DNA of 64,000 bases from Novosphingobium sp. CECT 9465 (GCF_920987055.1 NZ_CAKLBX010000001.1:434001-498000); one strand, 5' to 3'; counted from the stretch's first letter, positions 42,334-50,813 are shown. The notes: generated from the sequence alone by a model not told the origin. Made by a program: numbers and translations.

Positions 42334-43191
42334 ATGAATGCACCGGTTCGGGCCGTGGTCGAACTTCCTGGCGACGACGGCCTGATCCTGCGCGCTGACG
42401 CTTATGGTCCGATTGACGGCCCGCCGGTGCTGTTTTTCCACGGTGGCGGACAAAGCCGCCGTTCCTGGAGCGGTGCCGCACGTCGCGTAGGAGCGGCGGG
42501 CTATCGTGCCTGTACCGTAGACCTGCGCGGCCATGGCGAAAGCGATTGGGCTGTCGATGGTGATTACCTGCTCGATGCCTTTGCCAGAGACGTGGAAGCC
42601 TTGCTGGACTCATTCGATCGGCCGGTTGTTCTGGTTGGCGCATCACGCGGCGGGCAATCCGTATTGGTGGGCGGTTCCCGGCGGCCGGGCAAAGTGGCGC
42701 TGGCGATGATTGCGGATGTTGCGCCGTTGCTCCGCGATGCCGGTGTAGACGATATGCGCAGCTTTTTTGCTGCCAGTGCTGGTGGCTTTTCCACAATCGA
42801 TGAAGCCGCCGATGCGCTTGCTGAACACCTCCATCTGCCCCGTCGAAGCGACGTTTCAGGTCTCGAAAAAACGATGCGGCGCGATGAAAGCGGACGGTTG
42901 TACTGGCAGTGGGATCCTAAGACGGTCTCGCCGGAATTCCTCAATCCTCCGTCCGAAGGCGTGGCGTTGGAACTGGCCGCCGCAAGGATGAAAGATCCGG
43001 TTGTGCTTGTGCGGGCCGAACTTTCGACGATAGTGACGGATGAAAGTGTGGCCTTGTTCCAGCAGCTTACCCCGCACCTGGAAGTCGTGGTTGCCCGCGA
43101 CGTGGGGCATATGGTGACCGGCGACAGCAATGACATGTTCGCAGATACGCTGCTGGACTATCTGGCCCGCTATGCCCCGGTAAAGAGATGA
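42334..43191 (+). CDS. Alpha/beta hydrolase
   Basis: A 285-residue hydrolase of the haloperoxidase/meta-cleavage-hydrolase size. It has FFHGGGQSRRSW (oxyanion), DLRGHGESDW, and the nucleophile elbow GASRGG with Ser; the triad His is probably in RDVGHMV. Substrate unknown: C-C hydrolase, ester or lactone hydrolase are possible. The last base pair of its stop overlaps the next SDR start (ATGATG context). It belongs to the dehydrogenase-hydratase-VOC operon. Confidence 0.9.
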   Translation: MNAPVRAVVELPGDDGLILRADAYGPIDGPPVLFFHGGGQSRRSWSGAARRVGAAGYRACTVDLRGHGESDWAVDGDYLLDAFARDVEALLDSFDRPVVLVGASRGGQSVLVGGSRRPGKVALAMIADVAPLLRDAGVDDMRSFFAASAGGFSTIDEAADALAEHLHLPRRSDVSGLEKTMRRDESGRLYWQWDPKTVSPEFLNPPSEGVALELAAARMKDPVVLVRAELSTIVTDESVALFQQLTPHLEVVVARDVGHMVTGDSNDMFADTLLDYLARYAPVKR

Positions 43192-43934
43192 TGCAGCAAA
43201 CGGTTCTTGTGATCGGCGGTTCTGGTGGCCTTGGCTCCGCGATCTGTCGGGCGCTTGCGGCGGATTGGGGCCGGGTTGCAGTGGGCTATCGGTCCGGGAA
43301 GGACAAGGCCGAAGCGGTGGCGGCAGGGCTTGGTGGCAAAGGCATTGCCTTGTGCTGCGATCTTTCCGACAATGCCAGCATTGCAGATGCCGTAACAGGT
43401 GCAAACTCTTGCGGCATGCCTTTGAAAGGTATCATCTTTTCTGGTGGTGTGGCGATAGATCAGCCCTTTGTCAGCACAATTGCCGAGGCGCAGTGGCGGC
43501 AGGTTTTCGAAGTCGAATTGATTGGCTTTACCCGCGTGGTTGCTGCCGCCATACCGGTCTTGCGCGCCAACGGCGGCGGATCGATCACCGCGATTTCATC
43601 GGTTGCAAATTACAGCTACCCGCCCGGCGATGCGCTGTCATCCGTGCCGAAGGCCGCGATCGAATCGCTATGCCGCGCCGTCGCCAAGGAGGAGGGCAGG
43701 GCAGGTATCCGCGCAAATGCGGTCGCGCCAGGCATCATCGATGCCGGACTCGGCGCACAATTCCTGGCGGATCTCTATTCGCCGGACGTGTGGGAAGCAC
43801 AGCGTCGTCGCATTGCACTGCGTTGTTTCGGTTCAGCCGAAGACATCGCCGATGCCACGGCATTTCTTGCTTCAGACCGCGCCCGCTACATCACCGGCCA
43901 AACCCTGATCGTCGACGGCGGTTTCAGCCTCTAG
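43188..43934 (+). CDS. SDR-fold protein lacking the catalytic Tyr
   Basis: A 248-residue SDR with a normal nucleotide motif (GGSGGLG) and the conserved AISSVANYSYPPGDAL, SRARYITGQTLIVDGGFS-type end. The YxxxK motif reads S151-S-V-P-K155: Ser replaces the catalytic Tyr, although Lys and the Ser of ISS are present. Tyr142 or Tyr144 lies nearby but not at the usual spacing. It may be an altered reductase or a non-catalytic subunit. It overlaps the hydrolase gene and ends three bases from the convergent hydrolase-like gene. Confidence 0.85.
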   Translation: MMQQTVLVIGGSGGLGSAICRALAADWGRVAVGYRSGKDKAEAVAAGLGGKGIALCCDLSDNASIADAVTGANSCGMPLKGIIFSGGVAIDQPFVSTIAEAQWRQVFEVELIGFTRVVAAAIPVLRANGGGSITAISSVANYSYPPGDALSSVPKAAIESLCRAVAKEEGRAGIRANAVAPGIIDAGLGAQFLADLYSPDVWEAQRRRIALRCFGSAEDIADATAFLASDRARYITGQTLIVDGGFSL

Positions 43935-43937
43935 CTT

Positions 43938-44786
43938 TCAGGCTGCGATTGGCGCGGTGGCTCCACGATCATACTTCGCTTCGAAATCCTGAAGGTAGGC
44001 CCGATAGCCACGAGGCTCGCGCCGCTTGATCGGATCGTAGAACGGAGAGCAAATCTTCAGCATGTTGCGGAAGAAGCGACGGCCCATGATTTTGCGCGCG
44101 TATTTGTCGCGCACGAAAGATTCCTGCAACTCGTCCGGCGTCATATTCCGACGATCATGTTCCAGCAGTTTTTTTGAAACCATGAGCTGGAACCGGCCAA
44201 GATGGACGATCGCATAGAAATATCCGTAAAGCCGGTAAAAATAGGCAAAGACCGGGTTGAGACCGCTCAATTCATGATAGACGTCCGAGCATACGGTTCG
44301 ATGTTCGAACTCTTCGGCCAAATGCCAGCGCCACATATCGGTTGGTTCCGGGTCGGCACTTTCCAGAAGCTCGTTATAATCTTCGAAATATAGCTCGCAC
44401 GCCGTTGCGCTGAGCGATTCAAAGCCTTCGCAATAGGCAAGGTTGAAACGCATGGATTTGTTGGCAAGGAAGCCGGCGAAAGTCGCCTCGAAATCCTTCT
44501 CGATCGGCTTGAGCAGTTCGTAGCCCACTTCATGCATGCGCTTGTTAAACGCAATATGCTGGCGGCAATGCTGCATTTCCTGCTTGATGAAAATATCCAG
44601 ATCGTTGTGCAGCGCAGCCTTGGAGGGATCGATTTCCTTCCGGGCTTTCATCATCACTTTGAGCAGGTACGGTTCGATGTAAGCCGGAATCAAGGATGCC
44701 GCGTTGGCCCTTTGGGCAAATTCCCAATTGGGTGCCCAGTGCGCGCGGACGTTCGAAAATTCGAACTTGGGGAATCGTACCTTCAT
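43938..44786 (-). CDS. Predicted metal-dependent hydrolase (PF10118/COG3687 type)
   Basis: A 282-residue helical protein resembling the predicted metal-dependent hydrolase family that contains several helix-borne His/Glu ligands. Visible are KQEMQHCRQHIAFN, YCEGFESLSATACELYF and WHLAEEFEHRTVCSDVYHE, which together give Glu-His sets spaced like a di-iron or zinc site. A terminal RGYRAYLQDFEAKY is typical. Function of the family is not established. It is divergent from the luciferase-like gene at 45106 across a 319-bp intergenic region. Confidence 0.78.
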   Translation of the reverse strand: MKVRFPKFEFSNVRAHWAPNWEFAQRANAASLIPAYIEPYLLKVMMKARKEIDPSKAALHNDLDIFIKQEMQHCRQHIAFNKRMHEVGYELLKPIEKDFEATFAGFLANKSMRFNLAYCEGFESLSATACELYFEDYNELLESADPEPTDMWRWHLAEEFEHRTVCSDVYHELSGLNPVFAYFYRLYGYFYAIVHLGRFQLMVSKKLLEHDRRNMTPDELQESFVRDKYARKIMGRRFFRNMLKICSPFYDPIKRREPRGYRAYLQDFEAKYDRGATAPIAA

Positions 44787-45105
44787 CGTTCATCCTCGCG
44801 ATTGGGCCGCTAACGATCGTCGGTTGGCTCCGACGGATCTTTCATCATGTGAACTTACGCGCATTGTGCATGGATTTCAATTACACTTGACGGCCAGTCA
44901 GGCAATTGCCCCTTCTGCCACGCTCACGGATTTTGCGCAGCAATGAGGAGCGACGTTGCTGGTGGTGAAAAAGCCATGCCATGTGGACGGCGCGTCAAAC
45001 CACAAATCCAAATGCCATATTGTGCATAATAACGATATAATGCATAAAAAATGGCAAGGCAGATTTACTGCTTGATGAAAAAGACTTTAGGCAAGGAGCG
45101 GACAA
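44787..45105. promoter_or_regulatory. Divergent intergenic region with AT-rich dyad
   Basis: No gene is seen in these 319 bp. An imperfect inverted repeat (TTGTGCATAAT and ATAATGCATAA, 45020-45030 and 45037-45047, 9 of 11 complementary) lies in an AT-rich patch 59 bp before the luciferase-like ATG. The motif ATTGTGCAT occurs twice (44863-44871 and 45019-45027). These look like operator sites for the downstream oxygenase genes. Confidence 0.45.
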
Positions 45106-46182
45106 ATGAAAGTTTCATACCTTTGCATGACGGGTTACGATGGTCCTGCGCCTGGGATCGAGATATGGCCTGCGTCCCCTGAGTTTTGCGAGCCTGCGGT
45201 GGCGCAAGGATCGTATGCGCGGTATCTTGAGATGGCGGAGACGGCCGAGGCGCTGGGTTTTGACTGGGTGAGCGTTTCGGAGCATCATTATGCGCCGTAC
45301 CAGATGACGCCGAACCCGATGATCATGGCATCGGCTATCATCCAGCGCACCCGCCGTGTGCGTGTCGCCCTGCTGGGTCCGCTGGTGCCGCTGAACAATC
45401 CGGTGCGCCTGGCCGAGGAAGTGGCGATGCTCGATGCTTTGAGCGGCGGGCGGCTTGAAGTGCTGTTTTTGCGCGGCACACCCAACGAACACAAGACTTA
45501 CGATACCCAGGCCGACCAGACCAAGGCGATGACGCAGGAAGGCATCGACCTGATCCTGAAGGCCTGGACCAGCGAGAAGCCGTTTGGGTGGGAAGGCGAT
45601 CAGTACCAGTTCAACACGATCTCGATCTGGCCGCGCATCACGCAATTGCCGCATCCGCCGGTGTTCGGATCGGGCAACAGCGAGGATTCGGTGGTGTTTG
45701 CGGCCAGGCGCCGGATCGGCATCGCGTTTTCCTTTGCCGCGCCGGAAACGGTCAAGGGCTGGATCGAACTGTACCGCGCCGAATGCGCCAAGGAGGGCTG
45801 GGAGCCGACCCCTGCACATGTGATCTACCGCGGCATTGCCTATTGCGCCCCCACCGACGAGCAGGCGCAGTCCGACATGATTGCCTATTTCGGGGCGCAG
45901 GCCGAAGCACAAGGAACGCTGCAATCGGCAACGCTTGGCGGCCCGCCCGTTCTGGAACTGGTGGCAAAGCCCTATTTCGTGGGCAGCCCCGAAACGCTGA
46001 TCGAAAAGTTCCGCGTGCTGCACGATATCGGCGTGGGCGTGTGCGATCTGCCGTTCGTGATCGGCACGCCCGACCAGCAGCGCGCATCGCTCGACCTGTT
46101 CGGCAGAAAGGTCCTGCCCACCGTGCAAAGCTGGGACATGGCACGCTTCCCCCAGATCGCCCAAACCGAACCCGCCGAATAA
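45106..46182 (+). CDS. Luciferase-like (LLM class) flavin-dependent oxidoreductase (2)
   Basis: A 358-residue luciferase-like protein. It has ALGFDWVSVSEHHYAPYQMTPNPMIMASAIIQRT, GPLVPLNNPVRLAEEVAMLDALSGGRLEVLFLRGTPNEH and FGSGNSEDSVVFAARRRIG, typical of bacterial luciferase-related FMN monooxygenases. AAGGAGCGGACAA precedes the ATG. The gene opens a group of four with two small orphan paralogs and a Rieske oxygenase. Substrate and flavin partner are unknown. Confidence 0.88.
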   Translation: MKVSYLCMTGYDGPAPGIEIWPASPEFCEPAVAQGSYARYLEMAETAEALGFDWVSVSEHHYAPYQMTPNPMIMASAIIQRTRRVRVALLGPLVPLNNPVRLAEEVAMLDALSGGRLEVLFLRGTPNEHKTYDTQADQTKAMTQEGIDLILKAWTSEKPFGWEGDQYQFNTISIWPRITQLPHPPVFGSGNSEDSVVFAARRRIGIAFSFAAPETVKGWIELYRAECAKEGWEPTPAHVIYRGIAYCAPTDEQAQSDMIAYFGAQAEAQGTLQSATLGGPPVLELVAKPYFVGSPETLIEKFRVLHDIGVGVCDLPFVIGTPDQQRASLDLFGRKVLPTVQSWDMARFPQIAQTEPAE

Positions 46183-46373
46183 TATCCTGCGCGGCGGGCA
46201 GGGCATTATCGCGCTGGACGCCGCGTCAAGGAAACGACCTTCGACTCCGGCCGGAAATCGTGCATAAAGGACATGTTATCGCCCTGCAGGTAATGGCCTG
46301 AAGAGCCGCAGGTGCCGGTGCTGATCGATGTTGCGAGCCGGTTTTGCCGGACATGCTTGGGAGAGTGCAAGAA

Positions 46374-46718
46374 ATGACCGATGCCCTGACGCTGCCTGCC
46401 GGATTCGAGAACCTTGCGCCGTTCGCAGATGTATGGGGCAAGCTGGTTTCACAGGAAGAGCGTTACTTTCAGCGCCAGCACAGCACGATGAAGGAGCTCA
46501 AGGCATTCTACGATGCCACGGCACCCCGCCTGAACGAGATTTTCGATCATCTTGATACTTTCCCGATGGATGCGCTGCCAGAACCGGAAGCCTTGCTTTA
46601 TCGCACCACGTTGGGGTTGACCGAAGCAGCGATGGCCATTGAAGTGTTCAACCAGCCTTGCGTTCCCTATGCTCCGTTTCCGCACAAGATGGCGATCGAG
46701 TGGAGCGAGCATCGCTGA
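46374..46718 (+). CDS. Small conserved orphan protein, paralog 1 (114 aa)
   Basis: A 114-residue protein of unrecognised family. It is about half identical to the protein encoded just downstream over its full length: both share an F-x-x-W-G-x-L start, ERY-x-x-RQ, APRL-x-E-x-F-x-HLD, ALPE-x-EALL-R, LGLTEA and a VPYAP-x-PH end. The start is set at the ATG at 46374; the open frame begins 30 bp earlier. Its position between a luciferase-like and a Rieske oxygenase gene suggests a role with them. No function is known. Confidence 0.7.
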   Translation: MTDALTLPAGFENLAPFADVWGKLVSQEERYFQRQHSTMKELKAFYDATAPRLNEIFDHLDTFPMDALPEPEALLYRTTLGLTEAAMAIEVFNQPCVPYAPFPHKMAIEWSEHR

Positions 46719-46780
46719 ATGTCGCCGCGCCTGCCGAAGTGCAGGCAGGCCATTGCCCGATAAGCTGAACGGAAATTCGC

Positions 46781-47128
46781 ATGAGCCATGTATCACTGCC
46801 GGAACAGTTTGCGTTCCTTGAACCCTTCGTTGCGGCCTGGGGTGATCTCAGGACGCAGGGCGAACGCTACAACCGGCGGCAGGAATTGCCGCAGGGCCAA
46901 CTTGAAGCATTTCATGCAGCGCTCGCTCCGCGCCTTGAAGAGGTGTTCACCCATCTCGACAAGTTTGATCCCAAAGCATTGCCGGAAGAAGAGGCGCTGC
47001 TGTTCCGCGTGGTGCTCGGTCTGACCGAGGCAAGCCAGGCGGTCGAGATTTTCGGGCAGCCGCGCGTCCCATATGCGCCGTATCCACACAGCGTCAGCAT
47101 GGAATGGGTCGGCTATCAGCCGCATTGA
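46781..47128 (+). CDS. Small conserved orphan protein, paralog 2 (115 aa)
   Basis: A 115-residue paralog of the preceding protein, again with PRLEEVFTHLDKF, ALPEEEALLFRVVLGLTEA, EIFGQPRVPYAPYPH and a Trp near the end. Both are predicted helical and acidic, without signal peptide or metal-binding cysteines. The tandem, non-identical pair suggests an old duplication and perhaps a heterodimer. It lies 51 bp before the Rieske gene. The family is not recognised. Confidence 0.7.
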   Translation: MSHVSLPEQFAFLEPFVAAWGDLRTQGERYNRRQELPQGQLEAFHAALAPRLEEVFTHLDKFDPKALPEEEALLFRVVLGLTEASQAVEIFGQPRVPYAPYPHSVSMEWVGYQPH

Positions 47129-47179
47129 TCCTGTCAGAATTCGGGGAGAGGGTGCCAAGCAAAGGGCGCCTTGCATAAT

Positions 47180-48445
47180 ATGGTCGATATCAATCAGCAT
47201 ATGACGAAGGCTCACGATCTGGGTCTTGGCAACGATCGGGTGCCGGTAGAGTATTACACTTCACCGGAATATTTCCGCCGCGAACAGGACATGATCTTTC
47301 GTCGGGCCTGGCTTATGGTCGGTCGTGTCGATGAAGTGCCTCAACCGGGCGACTACATTGTGCGCGACTTGCCGACGCTGAAGGCAAACATCGTTATTGC
47401 GCGGGGCAAAGACGGCGAAGTGCGGGCCTTTCACAACGCCTGCTCGCATCGCGGCGTAGCGCTTGTTTGCCAGGAACGTGGGAACGCCCTGACATTCCGC
47501 TGCCCTTATCACGCATGGACCTATCGCATCGACGGTTCGCTAAGCGCCGTCCCGTCCGAACAGGATTTTCCCCATGTGGACAAGGCTGCCAACGGGCTTA
47601 CGCCGATTCACCTCGATACCTGGGCTGGCTTCATATTCCTGAACTTCGCCGATGAGCCCGAAGCTACGTTGTCGGAATTTCTGGCCGGACTGGATGTCAT
47701 GCTGGAAGGGGCACCGTTCGAGGATTTCCCGTTCAGCATCCACGTGACTGACGAAATCGACTGCAATTGGAAGAATCTCGTCAATGCCTTCAACGAAGGT
47801 TATCACGTGGCGATTCTGCATAACAAGACGCTGCGTGCGGCAGTTGTGCCCAAGGAAAATCCGCACCTGCATTATCTTGATGTGAAGCATTTCGGTCCGC
47901 ACAGCGCAGGGACGGTGCAGCGCAATTTCGATTACAACCCGCAGGCGCCCGCGCTGACCTGGGTTTATGCGCAAATGCTGCCGACATCGGCGCCCGACAT
48001 CGAGGCCATCAAGGAAGGCCGCGCCGGCTTTTACGAACACCCCGGCATCAACCGGCTCAAAATTCCGAATTTCGGAACCGAAACGATTACGATTTTTCCG
48101 AACATCTCGATCCAGCCGCTGGCGAACGGCTATCTGTTTTACCAGTTCTGGCCCATTTCCGAAGGCCGGATGCGAACCGAGGTGCGTATCTACAGCCGCC
48201 ATGAACCGCGCACCCTGCGCGAGGAATATGCGATGGCCAGTACGCTTGCGGCCACGCGCGATGTGGTGGTGGAAGACATGGCTATGTCCCGTCTCCAGCA
48301 GATCGGTTTTGAATCGGGCGGAAAGAAGTTCCAGCAGTTCGGCCAGAACGAACCCCTGCTGCGCATGTTCACCCGTGACTACGAGGCCTATCTGGCGGGC
48401 GGTGGTCTGGCACCCACACCCTCGCAAGCAGAGGCTGCCGAGTAA
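47180..48445 (+). CDS. Rieske non-heme iron oxygenase, alpha subunit (second)
   Basis: A 421-residue Rieske oxygenase. Cluster ligands are C88-x-H90 (ACSHRG) and C108-x2-H111 (CPYHAW). The iron site is E206-x2-H209-x4-H214 in NAFNEGYHVAILH, with a later acid in VVVEDMAM. It is in the group of single-subunit or homotrimeric Rieske enzymes; no beta-subunit gene is adjacent. The ATG at 47180 is used; frame-open TTG at 47171 and ATG at 47201 are alternatives. The ferredoxin and reductase must come from elsewhere. Substrate unknown. Confidence 0.92.
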   Translation: MVDINQHMTKAHDLGLGNDRVPVEYYTSPEYFRREQDMIFRRAWLMVGRVDEVPQPGDYIVRDLPTLKANIVIARGKDGEVRAFHNACSHRGVALVCQERGNALTFRCPYHAWTYRIDGSLSAVPSEQDFPHVDKAANGLTPIHLDTWAGFIFLNFADEPEATLSEFLAGLDVMLEGAPFEDFPFSIHVTDEIDCNWKNLVNAFNEGYHVAILHNKTLRAAVVPKENPHLHYLDVKHFGPHSAGTVQRNFDYNPQAPALTWVYAQMLPTSAPDIEAIKEGRAGFYEHPGINRLKIPNFGTETITIFPNISIQPLANGYLFYQFWPISEGRMRTEVRIYSRHEPRTLREEYAMASTLAATRDVVVEDMAMSRLQQIGFESGGKKFQQFGQNEPLLRMFTRDYEAYLAGGGLAPTPSQAEAAE

Positions 48446-48503
48446 CCCGCGTAGCGTTCGGTAAGCATGACCTCAAGGGAGCGACTATCTGACAGGTCAA
48501 GTG

Positions 48504-49433
48504 TCACTGACCAATTTCAGCTCTTGTTTCGCGTGCTTTTGCGTTGAGTCGGACGAGCAGTTTTCGGGCGAGGGCGATGCGGACGACCATTTTGGGTTTA
48601 CCTTGGTCGAGCAGGCGTTGGCGGAACTCTGCCATGGCCGGATCGAATTTTCGCACGATGTCGGCGACGAGGAAGAGGATCGAGCGGACAGAGCTTCTTC
48701 CACCACGGATAGATCGGGCACCGGATCGTTTGCCGCTGTCGTTCGCGATGGGCGCAAGGCCTGCAAGTTTGGCGATGGCCTTGTTCGACAGGGTTCCGAT
48801 TTCGGGCAGTTCGGCCAGCAGGGTGGCAACGGTGCGATCTGCCACGCCCTTGACCGAGCGCAGTGTGCGATCAAGCGCGGTCCAGACGGGATCGTGTTCG
48901 ATCAGGCCTGCGATTTCACGGGCCAGCGCTTTGGCTTGGGTATTGAAGAAGGCGATGGCCTCTTTCAGGCTGGCAAGGGCAAGCGGATCGCGGGTGGAAT
49001 GCAGGCGCTGCTTTTGCACCGTGATATCGCCTGTCACTTGCCGCAACCGGGCAGAAAGCGCGCTAAGCCTTTGTTGTTCGTCGCAAGGTGGCGGCGTTGG
49101 CCGTAGCCGCCGTGCCGCAGCAAAGCAGGCGATGACCTCTGCATCGATACGGTCGGTCTTCTCCAGCCGCCCCATCGCCTCGGCAAAATGCCGTACCGCT
49201 CTGGGATTGGTCAGGGCACAGGGCATGCCTGCGCGCCACAGCGCCAGGAATGCGTCCTGTTCGAGCCCGCCACTGGATTCCATCACCACCAGCCCTGCGC
49301 CATGGCGACCGGCCCAGTCCACCAACGCAGCAATCCCCGCCTCATCATTGGCGAACCGGCGATAGCCGCCGGCCTCGATCCAGCCATCAAGCCAGGCCTT
49401 GCTAACATCCACTCCACAAATCGTTTCGATCAC
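48504..49433 (-). CDS. IS110-family transposase (DEDD)
   Basis: A 309-residue transposase of normal IS110 length. The N-terminal RuvC-like domain shows GVDVSKAWLDGW (Asp), VVMESSGG (Glu) and EKTDRIDAEVIA (Asp-Asp). The C-terminal Transposase_20 domain contains SVKGVADRTVATLLAELPEIG, AGLAPIANDSGKRSG and the Ser-bearing GRSSVRSILFLV. The gene is intact, so the element may be active. Upstream of the start (49434-49600) is the noncoding end where such elements carry their bridge RNA. Confidence 0.9.
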   Translation of the reverse strand: MIETICGVDVSKAWLDGWIEAGGYRRFANDEAGIAALVDWAGRHGAGLVVMESSGGLEQDAFLALWRAGMPCALTNPRAVRHFAEAMGRLEKTDRIDAEVIACFAAARRLRPTPPPCDEQQRLSALSARLRQVTGDITVQKQRLHSTRDPLALASLKEAIAFFNTQAKALAREIAGLIEHDPVWTALDRTLRSVKGVADRTVATLLAELPEIGTLSNKAIAKLAGLAPIANDSGKRSGARSIRGGRSSVRSILFLVADIVRKFDPAMAEFRQRLLDQGKPKMVVRIALARKLLVRLNAKARETRAEIGQ

Positions 49434-49557
49434 GGTAACCTGCCTTGTCCGTACGGTTGAGACACCTGCCGACTATTCGGTCGTGCGTGACAAGCGGTGC
49501 TGGTCCCAGGCTCCCTTACGGTTACTGCCTGAGGGGTGACGGGCGACAGCACCGCAG

Positions 49558-49587
49558 CGCCGGGGTGGGTGGCCACCCACCCCGGCG
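49558..49587. repeat. Perfect 30-bp palindrome in IS110 upstream flank
   Basis: A 15-base arm beginning CGCCGGGG is followed directly by its reverse complement. It is 125 bp upstream of the transposase start, in the region expected to form the bridge RNA of IS110 elements. It could be a stem of that RNA or a target-site feature. Confidence 0.55.
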
Positions 49588-49663
49588 ATCAGCCGATTAC
49601 ATCGCAATCAACCAACAACGTCCAGATACAAGGGGCATTCGTCAATGTCCCTGCCTGTTCGAA

Positions 49664-49821
49664 GCGATTATACCCTTTTGCAAACATCATTTCGTCATTG
49701 CGAGGAGGCGAAGCCGACGAAGCAATCCACCGCCGCTACACACCGCTCTGATTGCTTCTCCCCGCTTCGCGGCGCTCGCAATGACGAAGCCAAGGCTTGT
49801 GTTTGCAAAAGGCATAATCGC
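49664..49821. repeat. Nested inverted-repeat element of about 158 bp (MITE/REP-like)
   Basis: Outer arms of about 22 bases (left starting GCGATTAT, right ending ATAATCGC) match with one indel and one mismatch. Inside lies a second pair, TTCGTCATTGCGAG (49691-49704) and CTCGCAATGACGAA (49775-49788), a core also common as a dispersed repeat in alphaproteobacteria. The whole unit can fold into one long hairpin. No credible gene is present in the 458 bp between the transposase start and the pyruvyl transferase gene. Confidence 0.65.
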
Positions 49822-49891
49822 CTTTTTCAAGGCTTCAGCGAAATGTCGTCCGTTCCCCCGGCTTGCCAGTGCTACAGCAGATCGCCACGGC

Positions 49892-50776
49892 TTATCTTAG
49901 ATGGGGCTTCATTCGCTCCAGCGCGGCCATGAACCTGTCGATTGCACGTTCCAGTTGTGCGTCCTCGCTAAGGTAGCAATCGAAATTCTGCGCATACTGG
50001 CTCAGAACATGAACTGCTCTTGCTTGTTCGCGCTTGCCGCTCTTCAGCCGGTATTGATACAATGCGCTGCGCGGATCGCTTAACAGCAACTTGCGCATGT
50101 CGTGCTCGCGCGCAGGATCGTAAAGGTCCGGCAGTGGCTTGAAGTGGATCGGCATGCATAGCGATGCTGCCCAGTCATGCCATTTGCCGACGTAATTGAT
50201 CGGGCTGATCTGAAGCGGGAACCATGGCACCCGCAATGCATCGGCAACGATTGCGCCGTGCATGGCCTCGGTCAGCACCTTGCTGCAGTTGGCGATAGCG
50301 TCGATCGTACCCGATGGTTCGGCCTTGGGATCGAGATAGGCCAGGCCCGCCTGTTCGCAGATCGATTTCCAGTCCCAGCGCGCCAAGGAACGGTGGTGGG
50401 GCATGAAACCGACCTTGCCCGTCGGTCGGTCGGGTCGTTGCCAGAGATCGCGGATGCACATCGCCGGGTCGGTCGTGGAAAGTGAGAGGTCAAGGCCGAG
50501 ATAGGATGCCGTCAACGGCCCGCGTACGCCGAAAATGCTCCACGTTTCATCTGTGACCAGCGGTGGAACAGACATCCCCCCCCCTGAACCGAGGACGTAT
50601 TTTCGCGCACCAGCAGGCAGGTCCTGAACGAACCACGGCTCCAGAATTGTCCCGACACCGATCAGGAACGATGCCGGATCGTCATCGATCGTGCCCGGAA
50701 GCAACTGGTCCCACAGCCAGGGATTGAGATCATCGCCGAAGTTGCCTTCAGGATCCTTGAAATACGCAAGCTTCAT
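49892..50776 (-). CDS. Polysaccharide pyruvyl transferase-family protein
   Basis: A 294-residue protein with the pyruvyl transferase family start KDPEGNFGDDLNPWLWDQLLP, FGVRGPLTASYLG and the LTEAMHGAIVADALRVPW motif carrying the conserved His. These enzymes add ketal pyruvate to exopolysaccharide sugars (as ExoV/CsaB-type). It ends the long minus-strand polysaccharide locus. A short RNA-free gap of 37 bp separates it from the next gene upstream. Confidence 0.85.
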   Translation of the reverse strand: MKLAYFKDPEGNFGDDLNPWLWDQLLPGTIDDDPASFLIGVGTILEPWFVQDLPAGARKYVLGSGGGMSVPPLVTDETWSIFGVRGPLTASYLGLDLSLSTTDPAMCIRDLWQRPDRPTGKVGFMPHHRSLARWDWKSICEQAGLAYLDPKAEPSGTIDAIANCSKVLTEAMHGAIVADALRVPWFPLQISPINYVGKWHDWAASLCMPIHFKPLPDLYDPAREHDMRKLLLSDPRSALYQYRLKSGKREQARAVHVLSQYAQNFDCYLSEDAQLERAIDRFMAALERMKPHLR

Positions 50777-50813
50777 CGACGATTACTCACCTGACGTTGC
50801 ATCGAGACGCCTA

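Larger units (their letters stand above)
48504..49600 (-). mobile_element. IS110-family insertion element (ends not determined)
   Basis: The element contains a full-length DEDD transposase and its upstream flank with a 30-bp perfect palindrome. IS110 elements lack clear terminal inverted repeats, so the exact ends cannot be fixed; the coordinates span from the transposase stop to just past the palindrome. It lies 58 bp after the Rieske stop and separates the catabolic island from the polysaccharide locus. Confidence 0.65.

Noticed and set aside
48446..49600. Terminal inverted repeats for the IS element
   Set aside because: No convincing matching ends could be found by eye, consistent with the IS110 family; ends were left open.
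49445..49900. Plus-strand open frame of 151 codons over the inverted-repeat region
   Set aside because: It reads straight through the palindrome and nested repeats and shows no protein-like pattern; the region is better explained as mobile-element flank and repeat.
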